DNA from: Acanthornis magna
Lineage: Eukaryota > Chordata > Aves > Passeriformes > Acanthizidae
Direction of reading: 5' to 3'
Length of the DNA stretch: 64,000 nt
NCBI GenBank assembly: GCA_036785705.1
Contig: JAWUZG010000032.1
Coordinates: 13,720,001-13,784,000, forward strand
Below the pieces are notes generated by a model that made no database searches, was not told where the DNA came from, and saw only the letters and a list, made by a program, of their open reading frames with translations. Positions 1 through 13,295 of the stretch are shown here, piece after piece; position 1 is the first letter of the stretch, and each line of letters opens with the position of its first letter. The position numbers and the translations under genes were made by a program.

Positions 1-2583
1 AGAATGACAAAGTAATTCAAACTATTTTGAGCATAAGATAGAAACAAATGATGAAACTCAATCACAGCAGAACTATGAAGTTCAATGCTACCTGAATAAG
101 AGCAAATAAATGCAAAATAAAGTAATAAACAGATTTGACAACTGTGTAAGTGGGTGATGAAAGGGAGAATTTCTGCTCTGCTACTTCAAACATTTTATTG
201 AATAATCATAAGAAGCTTGTTTATTGATGAGGAGACTGAAAAGACAGTGGTGATTTTTATACCACAGATGCAGGAATACAAAAAACATAAGAAAAGAAAT
301 TATGCCAAACTGTTAAAAAAAAACCAAAAAAAAGGGATTAAAAAAGGAGGATGGTGCTATAAGCAGTATTTAAAGAAATAGAATACAATGGAAGCATCCC
401 TGAAGACAGATGACCCTTGGAACCAAGTATTGAGGTCTTGGCTGGGAGAGATACGGTGTGTTTGGAGGAAACACTATCATCCTCTCTCCAACATCTGACA
501 TTTCTGATGTCAGCAGGTGACAGACAAGTCAGATGAACATCTACAGTGTGTTTCTTGCTGTTCTAGAAATATGTCTTCCTATTTACTCCTTGAATTCTTT
601 ACTCCAACTGTTCAGCATATTCTAAGAGTTTTCTAGTAAAACTGTGTAGGCTATTATGGCAGAAAGTGAGAGAGAGGCTTTATGAAGTGTGACACTGAAG
701 TGGATATACTCAGAACGTTTTTTAACATAAAACAAATTATTTCAAGTTAAAACCCTAGTGTCCTCAAAATGCATTTTAAATTGGTTCGTTGTCTCTTGGC
801 CCCTTGCCCTTTGAAATGTATTTGAGAACAATTTCCTCTTTGCATTGTTTTCTATAAACATAAAGCACTAGCATTTAAGTAGTAAAATTCTTTGCTATAT
901 GCTGTGAAGGATAAAACAGTAGGAGAGTCAGAACCACTATTTTGTGTGGGAGAAAGATGAGTCACTGACATGAGATAAAATTAAATTGGTTCTTACATAA
1001 GTTTATCATAACCTTCACTTCTTCAGCATCAAAGCTGATGACTCAGTATTTGTTTATAAAGAGAGTTCATTGTCATACAATACCTGGCCGTCACCAAAGA
1101 CGACTTATATGACATCTATCTATATCTACATTTTATAGATTTCTGAAAAGATTGCTGCAATTCCTTCATGACCAGATATAGATAATTATACCTCCTGTGA
1201 TACTGTCTTAGAGTCATGACTCTTTGCAGCTTTTTGATGAAAAATTAATAGTTCCTTCTAAATTCTCTAAAAAATTTCTCACGTTTCTTTTTGGAGCAGA
1301 AATTAGGGGAACAATGGGCAATGTGAGCTATCTACAAAAATGTAGATCCATATTTCTCTTCCAAGAATAAGAAAAAATGGATCAGAAACATTTGTTTTCC
1401 ACAGTTATGAATCAATGTAAAATTTCAAGTGATTAAGTCTGAATTACTAAAATCTTGATCAAGAGTTCTAACAGGACGTGAGTTTGGTTAATTGTGAACT
1501 GATTATTCCCAATAAATTAATATATTTTCTGTGCTACTTAGTCTCAAGGAAGTTACTTTGAAAGTTAGTAAATTCAGAGTTCAGCTCCCTCCTTCTGCTA
1601 AAAAAGTAGCACTCCTGAAGTGTGTTGGACGGTACCTTGAGTTTCCACTTCCACAAAATCTTTAGCCAGATCATCAGTATTGCAAAAACTTTAAGGCTGA
1701 CCCCAAAGCCTACAAAATTGCTTCTCCAGAAATAAAGGCCAGCATCCAACAGAGGTCTGGGTTTTTTTATTCCTAGGGCAGTACTCAGATTCTGCCTACC
1801 TGCTTGTGCACGATGACTCCTGTGGGAAGTGGCTGACACCTGTCTGCTCTTACCCCTGCAGAGTAAGAGCCTCTCCACTGTCCCTTTGAAGTCTTCGTTT
1901 CCACTTAGCCTAGATCTGCAATTACCTGTGCTTGGACATAGTGCTCTGCTCCTCTTGAAGCTCCCAGATTCTTTGTAATTGCAGTGGGAACACAAGTACT
2001 GTGACTGGATCTATGACAAATCCTCCTATTATGGAAAAAGAATGGACTATTCCACATATAGGAGTTTTGGTGGAGCAGCTGTGTGATAATTATGTGGCCA
2101 AAATTCCCTCAAGCACCAATGGGCACTAGAAGACAGTGGTCTGATGGCAGCTAACTAAATGTCTTCTGGAAGTGGAGGCTTTTACCATGTTTCACAGTGC
2201 TCAAAAGGCAGAAAGCCCATGTAGTGTAAGATAAAAAATCACAAAGGATTGGTAAAAATATGTTAAGCGACTGGTAAGAATATGTTAAGAAACATCTTAA
2301 GACCCTCCTGACTAGACCAGATGATCAGCATAACCATAGCTGACTTACACTTGAGAAGGAAAAAAATAATGCAGTGATTTTAAATTTTTTCCTCCAAAAC
2401 AGAATAGGTCTACACATAGCTACTGAGGAGTAGCAACAGTTCTATATCTACGCCAAAACATCTTCTTCATGTAGGTTGGGCCCCCTGTCTTTTTTCCTTT
2501 TTTTTTCTGGACTATGTAAAGCTGACACAATTTTCTGTAAGTACCATGGAAGGAAAAGCATATTCCGGAGGAATGTGAGCATT
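1..2583. other. Non-coding unique DNA, no gene recognised
   Basis: AT-rich sequence with no recognisable exon, RNA gene or repeat. The only long open frame is 1534-1995 on the minus strand (153 codons). It begins at TTG and has no ATG until late in the frame. Its translation resembles no family I know, and it lies in a slightly GC-richer patch (about 1760-1990), where stop codons are rarer by composition. A plus-strand pyrimidine run ending in CTGCAG at about 1861 resembles a 3' splice site but has no convincing partner donor. Confidence 0.6.
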
Positions 2584-2650
2584 GGTCCAAAGCCCACTAA
2601 AGTCAGTGGAACTCTTTCCATTGACTTAAATGGGTTTGAATCAGACCCTA
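2584..2650. repeat. Ancient amniote interspersed repeat, hairpin-shaped
   Basis: Two arms, 2593-2610 and 2617-2634, are reverse complements at 15 of 18 positions and are separated by six bases. They are followed by a TGAATCAGACCCT-like end. The combination of AAGTCAGTGGA, CCATTGACTTAAATGGG and a GATCAGRCCC-like terminus is what I remember of a very abundant ancient repeat of turtles, crocodilians and birds (MIR- or L3-like 3' modules). Seen: the palindrome and core motif. Recalled: the family resemblance. Inferred: common descent with that family. The exact family name is not certain. Confidence 0.6.
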
Positions 2651-5629
2651 AATGAAGAAAGATGGATCTTCAAGTTCTGGGCTAAGGAAATAATTCCATT
2701 GGGAGTGGCATGGAAAAAACACATAAAGGTGAGACAACTTGAAGAAAACAAAAGGATCTGAAAGCTTGGCAACAGTAAGTGCTTGAATATTTTTGGAGGT
2801 CATAAAAACAGATGGGCTTTCTCTGATGCAAATTCACCCCCCTCTAAGAAGGCTGATTTATTCCTGTGTCAGGAACATATCAAGAACATATGAGACTGAT
2901 CTCCTGGGTTTCTTCCTTTATTTGTGCTTCACTTCAAAATTGACTGTCACAATGGAAATGACACAATGTTGTCAACTCCTACCAGAATCCTGTCTAATTT
3001 ATCACGGCAATTTCAAATAAGTGGGCATCCGACTTTTCCATTTCTTTCAATTCCATAAGAAGTAAAAATTCCCCAGCGTCCCTAGTGTCCCCATATGGCC
3101 TCTCTGGACTGATCATTATCCAAAACTGGCTGTTTTATTAGCTGCTGAGTTTTCAGATCCTATAATAAATGCCACAGAAATGCAAGTGACGCTTCTATGT
3201 TAGTGTGCAAGAAAAACAGCTTCCAGGTGAATTGGATAAATGCATATTACAAAGAATCAGTATTTGGGGGAAATGTAGGCATTTAAAACAACACTGATAC
3301 AGTTTGGAAGTAGATAAATCAAAAACATCAGTTGAACGTAAAGCAGAGAGGAAAAACTCTTTTCATTTAGATTAATGCAGAACAGCTGCCAATTAAAAAA
3401 ATGCAGGAAAAAAGGGAACTCGAAAGAAATCAAAATAAAAAGGCTGAACACAAAGGTGCAAATTTAAGCCAGATCAAGAAAACACATCAAATCAGAACTG
3501 AAGTTTTTGAAGTATAGATGCAGTCATGTGCATTCTCATCTTGGAGAAGCAAATACAAAGGAACAGCCAATGTTATTGGCTCCTACAGGAACCTGCAAAA
3601 TTTTGCAATTGGTCTCTTAAGAGAACTCTGCTTTTCAAATAGCATGGCTGTTGCTGTATCCTGTGGAAGAGATTTGGATAGAAAAGCATTTGCCTGACTC
3701 CAAATTTTCTCTCCTGGTATAGATTAAGTGTGCTGCAAAGACAGAGCAGGCATGCCAACTAACAGTCCTTTACAATGTGCTTCATCTCTTAATTTAAGGA
3801 GGACTTTCTGCCTCAAAAGACTTAACCATGAGGCAGGAGCAAGTGAAAAATTGCTCCCTTCTGCCATCAGCACAAAGTAGTACGAAAACATATAATTGCT
3901 TTCACAGATTGGATTTCTTTTATTTTTATATTTTGAAATATTCCCATTTAATAGGTTAAATATTTTCAAGGGGAGGGGATCAGAAGGAAAATATTTACAT
4001 TAGTTTCAAAATGTATAGTTTTATCTTTCATTAATAAAATGAAAGAAATATTACTTGAAGTTCTTATCCAGAGAAAAATCACATGTTGCCCCTCTGTGTT
4101 ATTCTTCCCATGATGTCTTTCTAACATGTAGTAACTTTGAGTATCCTAGACATCAAAATTGTGAGGAACATCCTTGCCTATTCTGGGACTGATTTGCCCC
4201 TTGCTGGATATTCTGAAGGAAAGGTAATGCATGGATTTGCTTTCCCTGTGTAATATAAGTCTTATGTTTGTGCTCAAGATGACAGGTGAGTTTCTATGCT
4301 TGTCCCCTTGTTTTACTGACAACTGACTGTTGAGTTTTGGACTGTACCTTTTAAGATACCTCTCTTTAAACCTCTCTCACTTCATAAAGCTCCAAAATTC
4401 ACCTGAAAATCTCCTCAGTTTCCCTGAAGTTAGAATTCTGAGTTTCAAAAATTCTTCAGTTACCTCCCTCCACATGCAACAGAGAGAGAAAACTTAGCTT
4501 TTCAGCATCCACTTGTCCTGTCACACGTGTTGCTTTAGATGTGGGAGCTAAAACGGAGTGAAGAACTCTCACTGCAAAGTGTATTAGTGAAAGGAGTGGA
4601 TCACTGAACGTTAAATATCCTTTGATGGTGAGTGCTGAATTCAGCCTTTCTCACAGCGCAGTAAAGGAGTTTTAGGGTAAATTCCTTGCCCCTGTTGACC
4701 TTTGAGGGCATGGGAGGACTGGTTATTTATGCAGAGCGAAGCCTTATTATACTTTCTGGAGAGGAGACAGTATCTTCTGGAGTACAACTACTTTGTTTAA
4801 AGGATGCTTCTGAGACGGATCTGAACAGTCATGCTCTAATTCTCTTTACTGCCTACAGAAGCTTTGTTTTCTAGACCAGAGATGCCTCAAGGTGGATGAG
4901 CAGAGTTCTATCATAGATGTCTACCAGGGTGAGAGTCATGACTAGTACACAAGTCATTTAGGAAGTTAATGGGGACACATAATTTTGATCATCATATATT
5001 GTGCAATGTAAGGATGAAAGGCTGAAGGCTCTCTGAGACTCTTCTAGTAAATTTTCTTCTTTACCTTTATATTACTTCTTGAATTTTACCATAATTAAAT
5101 AGAACAGTCCAATCTTTTTAGCTACCCAGCAACAGACCTCCATCCTAGTTTATGTGTGCGTGTGCATGCATATTTGTTTATTTTTGTATTAGTCAGAGCC
5201 AAGTATTGACATTCTAAGATCTTGGCTAGCCAGATAAAAATCTCTTTCTTTGTAAAGATTGGCCATTTTTCAAGCCACAGGAACTTTAAACAGTTTCCTG
5301 GCAGATACTGAGCAAGCAGGTTGAAGTGGGCAATGTGATGAAAGGGGAGACCACCTCTTTAATCCTACAAGTTGATGAAATCTACAGTAAGTTTTTCTTT
5401 TTCTCATTACTTGTTTATTTTATTTTGCTCTTTTTTTTTTTTTTTTAATCTAGTTAAATGCATTACAGAATATATAATGAAAATTTCTTAAAATAACTAT
5501 GTGCCTTATATTATTTTTTTTTAAGAAAACCTTGCATATTCCTCATTCTGGTGGATACAATGTCTGCATTCACACCTGCTCCATGGTTACATCAGGCTCC
5601 AAGTGGAAACTGGTTCAACCAGTAGCCTG
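2651..5629. other. Non-coding unique DNA, no gene recognised
   Basis: No exon, RNA gene or recent repeat seen. A perfect donor-like ACAG|GTGAGT lies at about 4284-4290 on the plus strand without a good acceptor upstream. A 16-T run sits at 5431-5446. Short open frames here (for example about 3257-3451 and 3724-3969, minus) are low-complexity or hydrophobic chance frames. Confidence 0.55.
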
Positions 5630-5692
5630 TTACTTGACTTCCATGGAGATTTGCCTGGATAATGTTTGCAGTCTTGGGCTCAGATCAGACCT
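5630..5692 (+). repeat. Ancient amniote interspersed repeat, 3' module
   Basis: The stretch reads TTGACTTCCATGGAGATTTG, then CCTGGATAATG, then TTTGCAGTCTTGGGCTCAGA. This follows, in order, the pattern I recall from an abundant sauropsid repeat: TTGACTTCAATGGGA, then a TTTGCCTGAGTAA-like block, then CTGCAGGATTGGGCCC. It shares the TTGACTTCAATGG core with the repeat at 2.6 kb but has a different tail. It is strongly diverged, so the insertion is old. Orientation is assigned from the recalled consensus and is tentative. Confidence 0.5.
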
Positions 5693-7707
5693 GTAAAACC
5701 CTAGGCTTATGTGAATCTGGCTCTGCATGCATCTCTAGGAAAGAAAACAGAAAAGCTCTTTGCGTCTCCATAACGCAAGTGCTCCTTAATGCTGATGCTA
5801 ACAATGGCAGAAGCTGCTGAGAAGGGATTTGGTGAGGACAGGCTCAATGGATCATTTCAAAGTGAGCCCCAGTGTTCAGGCCAGGTTTCTTCCTGCATCT
5901 GTAGGTGCTGGGCCAGCTTTTCTTTTGGCATGCTGTGTTAATATACCACCATTAACATCTCACCACCAGAGGGGCTCATGCCTCTGAGAGCCCAATGCAA
6001 GATATCGTCTATGAAATCTGAATGCGTGTTCTGAGCTTCACCCAGTCCATCAATAGGTTCTGCCTCTGGGATTAGAAGAGAGAAGGATAGGAGAAATCTG
6101 AAGTTAATCAAAATTAATGTCCACTTTCTTTCTCTTCTTTCTCTGAATTGCATTTCATTTGTTTTCTTTCCTTTTTCTTCTTTTCTCACAGGAGTGTTTT
6201 TTCCTATGTCATTATGAATGTTGTAGCAGGGTCACGTCATCTATCAAAATTATTCTAAAATTGCCTGTCACTAATTTTATGATTCGCAAAAGGATTGCCC
6301 TCAGGTCAAAATGTCCCCTTGAGGGGGATTGGTAGAGTTCCGGCAGGAGAGAGCCTTGTGTAAAGGCACAATCTCCTAAACAAGGACTGAAGAGCTTCAT
6401 AAGCCACAAGCACCCTAAAGAGCAGGAGTAAGACCCTCTCGTGAGTGATGTATCAGACTTCTGCTGTGCTGTGGGATGGAGGACTTGCAGAGCTGTAGGA
6501 CACAGCGCTGCCTGGTCTTACCTTCCACCCTCACCCATGGGAAATATGTATGCACTGCATGTGAACCACATTAAATTCATACCCCATAGGCCAAAAACAA
6601 CTACAAAAAGGACAGCAGTTTGCATACAATGACTAACTTACATAATATTTATTCTCAGAAAGAGTAAAGAGAGACTTGTGTTTCAACTAACTGGGAATAA
6701 AGACACAGCCAGGCTCAGGTTCTTGTTAGTTGTTTGGGTGCTGGTGAGTTTTTCATATTAAAATGCTTTACTAGAAGCATACTGAAATTCTGATTAAAAA
6801 GATGACAAGCCTGATACCAATAATCAATTTTTTAAAAATTTTACTAATCCCAGCCTTATCTTGCAAGCAGTGAGAAGTAAGTACTTTTTCCCAAAAACAT
6901 GCTCCAAGTGTACAAGGCTTATGCAAAGCTTCTATGAGAACAGATAAATCCTTGACTTTCTCGTGGTTCTGCCTCAAAAATTATTTTCTGTTGCCATGTC
7001 CCTGTGATATTCAAAACCATGTAACTCATATAAAGGCAATCTCAGATGAAGAGCAGTGGAAACTGAGCACATTTCAGATGCAATGAATACAGTGAGAATA
7101 GATACCAATGAGTCTTTTCTGTGGTGAGATTTTTGGGGTGAAAACAGGTATATTGAAGTCTGAGAATTTTGTCATAAAGAGTAAGGTTTTCACCCAGTCT
7201 CCAATGTTTCTGCTCAGAGGAGGCACGAACACTTCTTGACTTTCCTGTGCCTCAACAACTGTCACAGCGAAAATATTTTTATGAACTTTTCCCTTGGAAA
7301 CTGGTTTTGCTACAAAAGTAGAGAACTGCTAAGACAGCAATTTCAGCAATGCAGTTCCTGGGGTGGCTTAGTTTTGTTTTGCTTTGTTTATTATTCATTT
7401 GTGATCGTTATTTTTCATGCCATGCAGATGTTTCTTGTTGTCTCCAAAATTCTCAGATCAATTTTGCAAATTTTGGGATGTACACCAACATAATTTATCA
7501 CATGACTAAAATAAGTCAAGAGGTTTATACAACTTGGCACAGATGGGTTAAAATTCCACTTGAGCTGTGACAATGTGATGAACTCTAGTTACCCTAAATG
7601 ATCTTGCCAGTAAAGAGCTGTCTAGAATACGTTAAATCTGGCTATTGGCAGGAAAATTCTGGAAGGGAATTTTGTAGGTACACTCATGAACTCTGTTTCA
7701 CATGAAC
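5693..7707. other. Non-coding DNA with pyrimidine-rich tract
   Basis: No recognised gene. The notable element is a pyrimidine-rich stretch at about 6107-6191 that ends TTTTCTCACAG, which on its own is a good plus-strand 3' splice-site sequence. The bases after it show no long open frame and no strong donor, so no exon is called. The remaining open frames are short and unrecognised. Confidence 0.5.
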
Positions 7708-7774
7708 CATCAAAAGTCAACAGAAACCCATGGTCCTTAAATCACTGAGATGTTTTAGAAAAATCCTACCCTTA
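7708..7774. repeat. Ancient amniote repeat remnant
   Basis: The order AAAAGTCAACAGAAACCCATGG, then CCTTAAATCACTGAGATG, then TTTTAGAAAAATCCTACCC matches a pattern I recall from turtle and bird genomes: a CCATTGAAAGTCAATGGGA-like core followed by CCTAAGTCACTTAGG and CTTTTGAAAATCCCACCC. It is decayed, with several substitutions per ten bases, so family assignment is uncertain. The match is to remembered motifs, not to an alignment. Confidence 0.45.
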
Positions 7775-10700
7775 GTGAGCTCTCCAGCTTGAGCTGGGCA
7801 ATGGGTAGAAACATCTGTCGTCTTCTCCCCAGCCACCCTTCAGAAATACAGAATGGGGCAAATCAATGCATGTCCTAATGGAGATAGCGGCGATGACCTG
7901 GAGGCTCCCACAACAGTCAGGGAATGGGAAAGCTCCTAAGTGGATCCACAGTCTGGATGAAATGTTTCACCACACTTCTGAGTTGAAAAAAAAAAAAAGG
8001 AATAATTCCACAGACCCTCTTTCTTAACAGAGCGAGCTGTTCTTACAGTAGTATATAGCCGACTACATTTTCTAAGTAAAATTCCATCTCTTCTTCACTC
8101 TGCTGGCTCACAGATATACAGGTTTTGCTTATAAAAAAGGAACTGCAAGGAATTATGGTTTTTGCATATTTCTAAAATATCTTGGGCCATTAGGTTGACA
8201 GTTTTCTTCTTCCAGATATCAGAATTCAAAGGAAGAAGATAGAAGTATTTACAATTTACATTAGGAAAAAAAGAAAGGAAAATATTAGCAGCAAAAAGTA
8301 TTTGTTTCTTACAGATAACATGTCATTAAATGTGTCACCTCATAATTAGAAAAAAGTTTCATCTCTTCAAAGAAATAAAAAGCCCTCAGTCCCCCTTAAA
8401 TTATGTCTAACAGCCTTGAGACCAATGCAAATGCAGAATGATGAGTGCGCTATAGCAGCATATAATGTACAGATGAAACATAGGTATATGCATTCTGCTC
8501 TTACAACTCTATGAACACTTACAATAAAATTTAATTGCAGGCTTCTTCAAATATTATATTAGAGATAATGACTTCATGCAAATATCAATGTGTTGCTTTT
8601 TGATACAAATTACAATTCAATGTTCTGAGAACTGTTCAAGATTTTTAGAGTGAAGTGTTCATTATGTTTTTTTAATTTTAATTTTGAATGCTTTTGTTTT
8701 CTTTTGAGATTTATTGCTGCTATTCCTGAAAATTAAAAATTGCAATTCCTTTGACATTTCTCTCTCATTTTCCCCCCAGAGGTTTAAGCAAATATGGTTA
8801 TTTTATTTAATTTGGAAAAGAGCAGATTTCCTAAAACCATCATAACATGGCACTTCTGGTCTCTATATGGATTCCACATGCCTGCATGTATATAAAAACA
8901 ATGCAAAGAGAGAGAAATAATCACACCATTATTCATCTTCTTTATAGAAATATAAAATTGTTAAATACTGGATTCTATTACTATTACACTTACTCTTGCT
9001 GCTATTCTGCTCTGTTCTAGTAGTGCTCCTGTGAATTTTATTGCATGTCTGTTAGGCCTTCCAAAACCAAGGAATAAATTCTTCATAACTGTCTCAAACG
9101 GTCTGACATTTTAAAGCGCTAACATATTTGAAATACTTTCCTATATCCTGTGCCCCTCTGCATTTTATTTAATGTCTATGTCTGTTGTTAATTAGGACCA
9201 TCTTTTTTCTTCTTTTTATTCATTTGGAGATTTTACATTTCAATTTCACATATTGTTTTTCTCTAAGACCCTTCTGTATTAGTCTCATAACTATTCAGGT
9301 TAATTTGGTTATATTTTTTTTCCCTTCTAGCAGAGGTTTGGGGTTTTTCTTACTGAAACTATGAACGAAGGTTGGTTTAAATTTAGAGCAAGGTAACAGG
9401 CATTCACTTTATTTGGTTGGCCAAAAATGCTGCTCAAAGATTTATTTCAATTATAGTTTCCCTTTTGGTGTATGCATTTCACCAACACTGTGCACAGAAT
9501 TTTGTTTAAGAAACAAATCTCTTTCAAAGATTTTGTTATGATTGGCATTTTGTAAAATAAAGTCCTAGATATGTTATGCAACTGCTTCCTCAACATTATA
9601 TGCTAGAATTCAGCTAAAAAGGTTGTTATTGAAAGAAAAGGTACCAATGGTGAAAATGAAGAATGAATAAAACAGCTGAGGCAAATACCTGCAAATTCAT
9701 ATTCAAAGAAAATAAAAACTCTTAGGTTCAATGGCACATTTTATTTCAGAAAAAAAAAAAATTCTTTCTTGAATTTGCAGATCTGTCTGAATATTTATCT
9801 TGGTTCAGTTACCACTTTACACTCTCTAGTACAGATTGGCTGTCTCAGTGTCTATAGCTCTGTTGTTTGCAAGGATTGAGCTATTTAGCTGGAGCAATGG
9901 AAAGATGCTTAAGAATATTTTCAGTTCAAATGCATCATTCAGTCCTTCTCTCAATCTGCTTATGTAACATATATTTTTAGTACCTGAGAGATTAAAGCTG
10001 CTAATGTGTTGTGTTTCTGAATGACAAATAGAACACACTAAAAACAGCATTACACTGTTTTTTAAAGAAAGTTTCAGGGAAATTCATGCAGCTCTGAGTG
10101 AAACTCTACCCTGCCTTTAGCCATCCAAGTATTTCCTTCCTTGTACAGAGGGCTGAATGATTCATTGTACCCAGGATCTCTGTTCACTGGTAGGTATGAA
10201 GCTGACGTGACTACGTAAAGCAGCCAGAGAACAGAAGCTCTTCTCAGGCTGAGAATCTGAGACACCGAGCAGCAGCTGCAGAAAGGAAACTTTCCTCCTC
10301 AGGATTTATTCATGATACAAGGTCTTGACAGCTGACAAAAATGGTACCCATTTTTCTTTGCAGGGTGTCTGAATTGCTTTGTTCCCAATTGTGGCAACAG
10401 CCAAGGAATTTTTCACCAGGAGATGTGCAGTGAAACTAGACCTGTAGACTGATTGAATAAGTAAATGATTTTGTAAAACTGAAGTATTAAAAAAAAAGAG
10501 ATGTGTCTGCTGAAAATTAAGAGACTGAGAACGAGAGATTGTATTTTCTGACTCTATAACTTTTACCTAAGCCACTGAAAATCACATTCAGCTCATTCCT
10601 CAGAATGAATTAATCCAAGGACACAAAAACCAAGTGACTGACACTTCTGGGTCATGACCCCACATCTCAGCTAACTTTAGGAAGCCATTTACTAAACCTC

Positions 10701-13295
10701 AATTTCAACCCACTCTTCTAGTCTCTGTCCTTAGTTTACAAAGGTAAGTATGCACTTCCAAGGCCTATCACTTTGGGTGAGAAAGATCACCCCCCTGCAG
10801 ATGATCCTCTCTCTTCCATGACAATAGAGGAAGACTAGATGATCAAGAAAGACAGACTCTATTTTTTGATAGCCACACTCTGTGAAATGAATCCCCATCC
10901 AATCCACCCATCTCTCACACATATTTTATTTTTAGACTGTGGCAGCTCTTGTTCTCTCCAATGTCTTCTATTATGATCATCTTCTCTTATAGTTCATCTA
11001 AACCAGCACAGAAAGTGTAGAAACTGAAATGGAGGTGGAGAGCTGGAGGAAGAAAAAAAAGCTAAGTAAGGGGGGGTAGGCACAGAAATAGTGAGCTGTG
11101 GTTGTAGAAATCAAAGTTGTATCAAAATGAGGGAAATAAATAGAAAGAACCATAAATTCAAGCAATCTAAATATAAAACCAGAATATGGTGTGTCAAAGA
11201 AATATCTGAGAAAAAAAATTGCAAAAGCCATAAGGATTTGTAATATGTCTTTCTCAAGCATATCAGGAACAGGAAGAGTGCAAGAGAAACTGTAGAGCTA
11301 AAAGAAACATTCACAGAGCATAAGATAATGGTCAGAAAAGACTAAATTGGATATATATATTTTAATGTAAGTTCACTTAGGGGAGCTTAGGAGGAACTTC
11401 ATGGAGGAACCAACAGAAGTCCTGCCTGAAACTGAAAATCCAATAAAAGTCACAGAACTCAGAAAGTTTCTAGAGAAAGTCAATGTGCTTCTCTAACCGT
11501 TCATTTTTACAAACCATCTAACTAGCTGAAAAAGAAAAAAAAAAATCTATCTATTTATCTGAGATGATTACTTGTAAACAAGTAATGAAACATAAGACAT
11601 CTGTGTCAAAAGGGACTAACTTTGGACTTACTGGAAAAGAAAATGCAAGGAATTAAGCTGAGGAAACAAAGCAGTTGCTTTGCATGATAGCCTGGCCATA
11701 GGACCTTGTGCTCATATGGCGTCCGTGCAGTGTTTGTACACCAAAGCACAAAAGGAGATTCTTTGTGTTTTACCGCCAGTTTACATGGCAAACAGCTCAG
11801 GCCATCTGGTGACCATATACTTTCACTATAAGACTGACTTTTGCAGCAGTTCTGAAGAATTTGAAAGGCATGGTATTCATGATGGTTTGAGACCTGTGGT
11901 GGTTTACCAGTGCAGATGAGCCTTAGCCTCTAAAGATGTAATAAAATGCAGTGAAAGAACTATTTCCTGAAACTCTTGATGTGGAACTCAAAGACAAGAA
12001 ACCTACCCTTCACAGTCTTATCTGGTTAAAGGATTCAATTCTTGAGTTTAGAAGAACTTGCTTCCAACTAGCAACTCTGATGTAAAAATTTTATCTTTAG
12101 GAGATCCATTGTTAAATGCCTAAACAATTTATTTTACTTTTTTTTAAAAAAAGACATTATTAATTGATTAATTAATTCTAGGTGCATTTACAGAGATATA
12201 ACAAGAAATTGCAATATGAGGCTTTACTTTCTTCATTACTGTTACAAATATTGTCCATTGCCATTGACTTACACTACAGAAAATATGTTGGCATGAAAGA
12301 TCAGCCATAATAGGTTGCAGTTTAAAACAAACAAAGACCTATCTTTAGATTCAGTGAGAAAATTCCATCATTTTACTGATTTAGGCCAGAAAAAAGATAT
12401 TCATATTAAAATCAAATCCCTCTGGAAAAGACCATCTAACTTTGTAGATAGATCCTGCCTCTTTCTTTATGCATATCTATGCTGAAAAACTCATTTATAA
12501 ATGTGTTGCACATAGATACAAACTCAAAAGTCACCCTGTTAGCATGAAAAAAGGAATTAAATGAACATGTGTTTCCATTGATGATATTAAAGACAAAATT
12601 GTTCCATAAACAGAAAAACAGATAAAACTGGGGTGCCTATATGTTGTCGACATCTGTGCTGTGTCATCCATTTCTAGTTTCTCTCTCAAATTCCTCAAAA
12701 AATCCCTGCACATGGTGTCACTTCCCTCTTGTATCTTTGACCAGAGCATCCCAATTTCCATTCCTGTCTTCCAATTATTTAGCCAAACTAGAGCAGTGCG
12801 TGCTTTCACTATTCATGCTGATGAATTTCTTTAAAATAGAAGCATCTGAATCTTTCTGGGGGTTTTCCCTCTCATCTGATTTCAATGAAATTGGCTGATG
12901 GACCCACAAAGAGACCAATAAATGAATACACTAACAGTTCATTCTCATCAACTCCATTTCCCTAGAAGACAAATTAAAATTTTTTATGGTTTCCAAAAAG
13001 TAATTTTTGAAGGGATGTGGACAGCTTAAAGGAAATGGGAGAAAGATTCTTCATTCCCAAGTTACAGTCAGCTTAGAATTTGATACCAGGATCCTGGGAG
13101 GACAATAGGTAAGTAGCCATCAAAACCAGATATTTTTTTTCACCTTAAGCAGGAATTACTAAGCTGGAAGTTCCATATGATTTCAGAATACAGGAAGAGT
13201 GAACTATGTGTAACATCGGATTTTTACCTCTCACCCTAGTTTTAGCAAGCTTTATGCTTCCAAATACAAGAGTGTCCCACCTCTTGAAAACTTAC
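7775..13295. other. Non-coding unique DNA, no gene recognised
   Basis: No recognised gene, RNA or recent mobile element. Small features are a 13-A run (7986-7998), an acceptor-like TTTTCCCCCCAG near 8779 followed by stops in all frames, an A/T palindrome with a TTAAT-rich stretch (about 12138-12180), and a donor-like ATAG|GTAAGT at about 13110 on the plus strand. Open frames at about 10998-11314 (minus) are hydrophobic, low-complexity translations of A-rich DNA and are not called. Confidence 0.55.

Noticed and set aside
1534..1995. 153-codon minus-strand open frame
   Set aside because: It starts at TTG, has no ATG until late in the frame, shows no recognisable domain and lies in a locally GC-richer patch where stops are rarer.
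12254..12290. CCATTGACTTACAC as another ancient repeat copy
   Set aside because: Only the core of about 12 bases matches, with no supporting flank.
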